Below, in pieces: positions 59,091-64,000 of a DNA stretch of 64,000 nt (position 1 is its first letter; each line of letters starts with the position of its first letter). The stretch covers positions 1,550,001 to 1,614,000 of the forward strand of contig QUOL01000009.1 in assembly GCA_009761415.1 (NCBI GenBank), in the 5' to 3' direction. The notes beneath the pieces were generated by a model, which saw only the letters and a program-made list of their open reading frames with translations, was not told where the DNA came from and made no database searches. A program made the translations under genes and the position numbers. This stretch comes from Sarcomyxa edulis. Its lineage: Eukaryota > Basidiomycota > Agaricomycetes > Agaricales > Mycenaceae.

Positions 59091-59207
59091 GTCTGGGAGG
59101 CCTTGAAATTTATGTACAGATTTCACAGAATGAACGATTAGGTGATGGAGAGTCATGGAAGCAAACAGTAAGCTGAGAACAAATATGTATGTGCGAATGT
59201 AGCGCGA
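56368..59207. other. duplicated interval without a certain gene
   Basis: About 2.8 kb. Parts align with 61.1-64 kb. On the minus strand a frame with FKIAVLRPLASK (near 56870) matches LPRIAVLRSLVYRS in the second unit (near 61510), so a former small gene may have stood between the F-box copies. Plus-strand GMDFGRTSVPGGKLKLTVIN (near 58390-58450) has no full gene around it. Confidence 0.45.
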
Positions 59208-60970
59208 TCATGAAGAAGTATACCTGTAAGGGAACAGCAACAAGGGAGATTGATCACATATATAATCGTCCGACTCGTCTTCGAAGAAATGTACGCCTTC
59301 GAATTGTGCGACGTGATCTTTGCAGTCGCGGATTATCTCGAAGAAATCAGCGTCTTTGACTTCATCTAGGGCGAATAGGTTCGTGATCAGGTTCAAACGC
59401 GCCACGCCCTGTTGACTGGCGATGTTGGGGTCGGACCATACGCGGGACTTGACCATGCTGGCCATCAATCTCGTGTCTATTAGAGATAGATGACCGACGC
59501 GAAATTGTTGGAGGTGAGGTAGTAAGGGGTCCGGGTTATCTTCACAGGCCGTCATGTCTTCGAGGATTGTAGGAATATCGAGCAGGTGAGACTCGGACAT
59601 CTTTATATCGAGCCTCTGGAGGTCAGGTAGGGCGCATAAGAGTTTGTAAAGATCGAGTGGATCGAGCGGTCGACATAACTCCAATATTAGCGTTTCGAGT
59701 TTGCATTGTGATCGTGTTAAGAAAGACAGGAGGTCAGTATGCAACCACGCCATCGGTGGGACCCGACCCCAGGATATCATATGAGGTTGATACTGGAGTT
59801 CGAGGCGCGAGAGGGAAGGCAGGGTGAGACCGGACAAGAACGTAGAGATACTACGAGGTCTAGCGACAGTAGATTCCAGTCGTAATCTGCGAATGTTTGG
59901 AAGTTTTAGAGTACCCGTGGGTAGTTCGCGGTCAAGCCAAAGTTCGTCATGGGAAAAGAGGATATGACATTGTTCGAGTTCTGCGAAATCTCGGAGAAGA
60001 TCATAGGTATTGGGGTCTAAGTCCATCGGTCCTAGATAGAGTGACCTAAGTCGATGACGTTGGTGACGAACGAAATGCAGCGCCCATGAACGAATTTTGT
60101 AGTTCTGTAAGATTGGCCCAGATCCATTCAATGATAAAGTACGCAGACGAGGCGCGTTTAGATGACCCAGACTTCTCACAGACGACCACTCCATGTCCAA
60201 GGATAGACTCTCCAAGAGTGGCATGACAGGGGATGCGTGGAATAATGTTCGCACTGCTCTATCGTTTGCTCGAATTTGCAGGTCTCGGATCGTGGCGAAT
60301 CGTGGCTCCAGAAGTTTCCACAATGCATCTCTGTCGTTTTTCTTCAACAGTGCATATTGTACAATGATGGAAAGAGGCAGTGATCTCGCTCGATCGAGCC
60401 ACAGGTTGGCGATATAGACCTGACGGACCAAGTTGCCGCTAGAAAGATGAAGGGTGATGTTGGACCATAGACTAGGCTTCGCAAGCGCAAGAATCCTCCA
60501 ACGACAGCAAACCTTGGACAAAGGCAGTGGATCCTCGTGTAGATATAGAAATATCTCAAGGAGCATCTCGGCAGGCAACTTTCGAATGGGTGAGACAGTG
60601 GCTCTGTAGGTCTCCAGTTTCTCTCGAAAGACGTAACGGCGCTTTTTGAGTCGATTGATCAGGGCGCAAGCTTCCTCTATCTCAAGGTCCAACCGTTCGA
60701 GGCCACTCTCGCCGTCGGTAATCAACTCCTTGATATGGGACATGACTTCCTCGGACGCGACAATGTTCGCTCTCACAAGCTCGTTGACGTTCTTGATGAG
60801 GTTGACCGTCTAATACGGATGCGTGTTGTTGAGGGACAGGATGTTCGAATATCAAAGAGATCTGAACTTACAGGGTCTTCCGACTCTATCTTCGCTTCCC
60901 AGTCAGTTGATGCGGCTTTGTTTGACATCGTGCGTTTCATGGCTTTGTGTTTTTGCGATGGTGTAGTCAT
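59208..60970 (-). CDS. F-box protein 2, tandem paralog
   Basis: Exons 60970-60872 (33 codons, MTTPSQKHKAMKRTMSNKA) and 60809-59208, total 566 aa. Same architecture as F-box protein 1: helical IKELITDGESGLERLDLEIE, F-box-like VSPIRKLPAEMLLEIF and VCCRWRILALAKPSLW, then a leucine-rich solenoid with LQQFRVGHLSL and the ending VHFFEDESDDYICDQ. The intron position and phase are identical. The N-terminal region, F-box and C-terminus are best conserved; the solenoid differs more, as expected for substrate-recognition surfaces under diversifying change. The protein runs 14 residues past the last shared block (SPLLLFPYRYTSS). Confidence 0.8.
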
Positions 60971-61362
60971 GGTGGAGAATAAAGAGTTGTAAGCTTTTCG
61001 AGGGTTTTGTGTCGACGCAGTGGCTCGTCAAGGGATGGTTGAAAAGAGAGAGGCGCCGGAATCAGGCGTCTGGACAGCCGCATCGGGCATCAGCCGGCCG
61101 AATTTGTCTTCTTGGTCAACGCGGTTCATCTGGACGTCTTGGTCCACCGACCCGACATATGCGAATGCCGGGTGGTTGAATTCGAAAGATAACGTCCGGG
61201 AAGACATCTCCACACCCACATAAGGCAAGAACTGACGACTTTGTAGAATAAGTACCAAACGTCGTTTCCATGTTGCATTTTCTATGTCTGGAGACCTACT
61301 TTTATGGCATTTCCAGAGCTCTTTCGCATAGATGGACTGGATTCGAGGGCTCATTTATGAGT

Positions 61363-61965
61363 TCATTTCTTCCACGGGCGAAATTGTATTCGAGAATTTC
61401 GAGATAGGGCAATGATTCTGGGACGACTATCACAAATGACAACCAGTCGTGGATTTTCGAGAAACAAAAACACATTACCTATTGGCTTCGAACGATACAC
61501 AAGTGAGCGTAGTACGGCAATCCTAGGAAGGTGAAGAGCCGGCACAGAAGCTTCACACAAGCGGCGGCGCCTTCCTCCTCGACCACAGGCGAAAATAGAT
61601 CTACGAACGAAGAGCTTGTCACGAAAAACTAAGAGGTTCGATGGAGTTAAAGGATTCAGCGGGTCTAGTGTCAGACTGTTCATTCTAGATTTATCGCCTG
61701 CTTGATAGCAGTAATATATCTCGGGGCCTTGTCTTCCAGGACTGCCTATGTGGTTGTAGATGTTTTGTTGTCGGTCAACAGGGACGGTGAAGTTGCAAGT
61801 AGGAAGGAAAGACTTCGGAAAGCCCGTCATGAGAAATATAAAGAAACGCGACATCGAGGACCCTGCTTCCCGTTTCCGTATCTGATCCGTTTCGTGTTCG
61901 ATCCATCGGTCAACGTCGGTCAACGTTGACGAAATTATGGAGAGGAGACCTGGGTGAGAAAGCAA
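61363..61965 (-). other. open frame in duplicated region, uncertain coding
   Basis: A 200-codon minus-strand frame contains LPRIAVLRSLVYRSKPIGN and SRPRIIALSRNSRI, which find counterparts in the first unit (FKIAVLRPLASK, CHSILSISESF). Shared residues in the same frame hint at an ancestral coding exon, but introns, start and function are not evident. It lies 390 bp upstream of F-box gene 2 on the same strand. Confidence 0.3.
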
Positions 61966-62519
61966 GCTTCTCTGTAGATTGGCATGGAACCAAGAAAAGC
62001 GGTGGTGGGGCGTGAATCACAGCAGACAAGATGGAAATATCCGCTTTTTAGGATGATGCGAGCGTATTGGCACTAGACGCAAGTTGAGAAGGTGTAGAGA
62101 GATTCAAGAACAAAAGGACAGGAGTCCAGGGAATGCATGACGATAAACAAGGACTTCATTTCGATGGTCATTTCGTCTAGATTTAGATGAGGATATCAGC
62201 AGCGAGACAAGAGACACGGTGGACTGCTGGGCACTCATCAGTGGAATCCGAGAGAAGCCTCACCTGCATTGTCTATGGCAGTCACTATGTGTTGCACCTT
62301 GCAGAATCAGCTGATATCATCCACTGGGATTCCAGAGGCAAGTCGACGGAGAGAATATCCTGATTAGTGAAGAAAAACACAATCTAGTGTTTGTAGTTCC
62401 TTGCGTCCTCGAGCCTCCTTCAAGTTGATCTTTACAACCCGAGAGGTCTATACTAGAGTCAGAGACGGCGTCGAGCAAGTCAGAAATAGTCCAAAAAGCA
62501 AGGCGGCTGCAGGTCATGG

Positions 62520-63010
62520 TCGTAAAAAGAAAAAGATCAAGCGACCGACTTGATCATGCACTCTCTTTCTCAAACTTATCCGTCGTTCCCGAAATTCATC
62601 GCTGTCTCATCACAACTTCCGCTTTTGTTTCAAGCTCGCAAGGAGAGGGAGAAAGACGACAGAATATTGTATAGTGAGTAGGTTTACTCCCCTAAATGAG
62701 CAAGTAGGAAGGGTACAATGGAAAAGGGCTGACGAGAAAATGAGTCGACGGGAAACATGACGGGGGGACTTCCACCACGTCGTACGGCTCTCACCTCTAC
62801 GAACGTCAAATCATCAGCTGTGGTTTCCTCCCCATTGGCAGAGAACATTCACGCTCACCATTCTTGGACTCCTAGCGCGTCGATAGTTGGTCGTCGCAAA
62901 GGTCTTCAAATCGGGGTTGGTGCGTCCATTGATGTTGGACGTCTTGCCATTGGTAGACTCAAAAGTTTGGAGGCTATAGCGGAGCCCTCTCTCTGTCATT
63001 GACTGGGGGA
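62520..63010 (-). pseudogene. Family R fragment F (3' exons only)
   Basis: The block FESTNGKTSNINGRTNPD, continuing to RRARSPRM and a GTGAGC donor, matches exons 5-6 of R copy E (PESTNG; DSGPRM). After an intron-like stretch, CELETKAEVVMRQR near 62600 matches FEPETRMRVV of copy E. No large 5' exon is present. It is a truncated relic inside duplication unit 2. Confidence 0.55.
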
Positions 63011-64000
63011 GGTGACAGAGAGTCATCGAGATCGTCAAACATGCCATACTGCCGCGTTTTTGAAGAAAGGTTAATGGAGATTGTACCGCCTCGGGGAGAC
63101 TAGGTGTGTGTTAACTCATCTTTAAATTTGTCGTCAGTGGGTTGAGCGGGATGTCGAAATATATCTCGCAAAACGAGTTGTTTTTGGACTCACCTCACTC
63201 CTCGTCGAGTGATGACGATTGTGATTTTCCGCGTCTCCGTTTATCCAACGAGTACGTTCCTGTTGTGACGCTAGATCAACTGGCTTCTTGCCAGTGGTTC
63301 TGCTTAGTTCCCAGGACTTACTTTGTCCGCTGGGCACACTGAGGTCAAATTGTGTGTCTCGAAATGAAGCTTTCGAGGGGATCCGTGATTCCATGTACCT
63401 CTTGAATATTGGACGTCCTACCTGCATGTGGAATCCGCTCAACCTCTCAATATGGTACGATCTACCGCAAAATCTGGATCGCGTCTTATATCGTGTCACT
63501 CTACCGCTACTAGCTGGGCTGCCATCTATTCTCACGCAGACCAGATGTCCTCCCTGCACCGCACCCTCTCGAGATTATATGTTCTCACCGCGGAGGATCA
63601 TTTGTTATCTCGCGTCACTTTGGCTCTACCTCAAATCGCTAGGCTACCCATCTATATGCATCTTCATCCGCATTTCATCTCGTTTATTCCTTCCTTTCTT
63701 TGGCTTCGTGTGTCTAAATAGCTAGTCTAGAGTGCTCCGTCTTGGACGTCATCTCTTTTGATACGCTCTCAAAAACTATACGATTTCATTGAAGTGCTAT
63801 CTACCCTGATTAGGCTCATCGAGAGACTGGCGTGATTGGTTCATCTAATCTGTCTCGTGGGCTTCCGAGTCAAACAGAGACAAGCCACCCAAGACCTTGG
63901 CTCGTTGATTGCTTTTTCTCTTATCCTCGGTGTCATTATAGTTGATCAGCTTAGTGTGACGCGAGTTTTGCCCGGACTACCATGTCATCGCGATGTCTGG
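63011..64000. other. 3' part of duplication unit 2, no gene seen
   Basis: About 1 kb alignable in patches to 58470-59000 (for example GAGTACGTTCCTG followed by GTGACGCTAGA in both). The plus-strand frames here are not supported by splice sites or conservation of frame between the two units. Confidence 0.5.

Larger units (their letters stand above)
59200..64000. repeat. Segmental duplication unit 2 (F-box gene 2 plus upstream region)
   Basis: Second copy of the roughly 4.7-kb unit, reaching the window edge. It differs from unit 1 by carrying the R fragment F at 62.5-63.0 kb. Confidence 0.7.

Noticed and set aside
63142..63725. Plus-strand genes at the right edge
   Set aside because: The frames are not conserved between the two duplication units, and the DNA similarity there runs regardless of frame.

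Overview
This is nuclear DNA of a filamentous basidiomycete, most likely an agaricomycete. Most genes are cut by many short introns (about 50-60 bp, GTRNGT...YAG). The gene content is fungal: a Zn(II)2Cys6 regulator, a ferric reductase, F-box/LRR-like proteins, a PLC-like phosphodiesterase, a Helitron and several lineage-specific families. All exon models were built by eye from open frames, splice sites and similarity between paralogs in the window; no database was searched.

Layout. 1-5.5 kb: a large Helitron Rep/helicase gene, cut at its 5' end by the window edge. 5.7-17.8 kb: an accessory cluster of three fast-evolving families. Family X has three small paralogs. Family N has three paralogs with an F-box-like start and a nucleotidyltransferase-like motif. 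Protein W occurs once and has three internal repeats. Inside this cluster lies a relative of the ribonucleotide reductase large subunit whose catalytic residues are replaced. 17.9-25.9 kb: an unresolved gene, a Zn2Cys6 regulator, a proline-rich protein, a LAMMER-like kinase and an F-box protein.

26-35 kb: two copies of a two-gene block (family G plus a Ser/Pro-rich gene, here family R). One G copy and one R copy are pseudogenes. 35.6-37.3 kb: a seven-exon gene of unknown function with every intron in phase 1. 37.3-40.7 kb: mostly empty. 40.7-43.6 kb: a ferric reductase. 43.7-53.3 kb: tandem copies of R together with an intact PLC-like phosphodiesterase gene (which uses a 5-nt microexon) and a decayed second copy. 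54.6-64 kb: a tandem segmental duplication of about 4.7 kb, each unit carrying a 564-566 aa F-box gene.

The window is therefore dominated by local duplication and decay. The single-copy genes that look functional are the ferric reductase, kinase, Zn2Cys6 regulator, PLC-like enzyme and F-box genes. The strongest unusual signals are the RNR-like pseudoenzyme among N and X genes, the microexon, and a 17-bp ACGCGT-containing motif kept upstream of each tandem R copy.
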